DNA of 64,000 nt from Catonia carolina (taxonomy: Eukaryota > Arthropoda > Insecta > Hemiptera > Achilidae). Below, one piece after another: positions 63,910 to 64,000 of this stretch. Location of the stretch: contig JAQMRL010000014.1 in the NCBI GenBank assembly GCA_035578175.1, forward strand, positions 12,588,274 through 12,652,273. The letters are read 5' to 3'. The notes beneath the pieces were generated by a model. The model searched no databases. It saw only the letters and a program-made list of their open reading frames with translations, and was not told where the DNA came from. The number at the start of each line of letters is the position of its first letter. Within the stretch, counting starts at the first letter, position 1. A program made the position numbers and the translations under genes.

Positions 63910-64000
63910 AAGGAAGCCACGCTTAGGAGAGCGCGCTTTTCAAAGAAACCCAACAACGGAACAGACGTAAACTTGAACTATAGTGATCCTATGAGGTTTC

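Noticed and set aside
1..64000. CRISPR arrays, operons, bacterial origins
   Set aside because: Repeats are dispersed and transposon-like, coding is split by GT-AG introns, and there is no prokaryotic gene organisation.

Overview
The window looks like intron-rich, AT-rich insect nuclear DNA. The evidence is an insect sugar-type gustatory receptor gene with canonical GT-AG introns, an F-box gene, several mariner lineages, tRNA-derived SINEs, LINEs, Helitron-like elements and a very high load of small DNA transposons. A sap-feeding hemipteran is my guess, but the sequence does not prove it. There is no prokaryotic signal, no CRISPR array and no obvious viral insertion.

Layout. 1-6.2 kb: foldback and MITE-type repeats and a decayed mariner. 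6.2-7.6 kb: an F-box protein gene on the minus strand with one coding exon. 7.7-23.1 kb: a dense repeat landscape with a tandem array, two Tc1/mariner elements, a palindromic mariner derivative, LINE pieces, a pogo-like element, a mariner with an intact 350-codon transposase, SINEs, and a 2.2-kb IS630/Tc1/mariner element broken by one 4-bp TTAA duplication. 23.35-61.97 kb: eight phase-compatible exons of a sugar gustatory receptor (trehalose-receptor/Gr5a-Gr64 type) on the plus strand. They give 447 codons; the short last exon lies beyond the window. The seven sequenced introns run from 0.8 to 17 kb and are packed with mobile DNA. 62-64 kb: a further repeat and a LINE reverse-transcriptase remnant in the eighth intron.

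The dominant repeat, called RepA here, is about 0.93 kb. It occurs as about 11 long copies plus fragments on both strands, some hosting other insertions. Intron 3 holds two almost identical 2.56-kb copies of an unclassified element. Each copy is flanked by its own exact 8-bp target duplication (CCTACTGC and GAGAATAC), so they look like recent transpositions. Three mariner derivatives share the same architecture: the transposase 3' end and terminal repeat are duplicated in inverted orientation.

Only the F-box gene and the sugar receptor look like host genes; one further minus-strand start exon near 53.2 kb is a weak candidate. Everything else that can be named is mobile or repeat-derived. All family names come from reading motifs by eye, without database searches.
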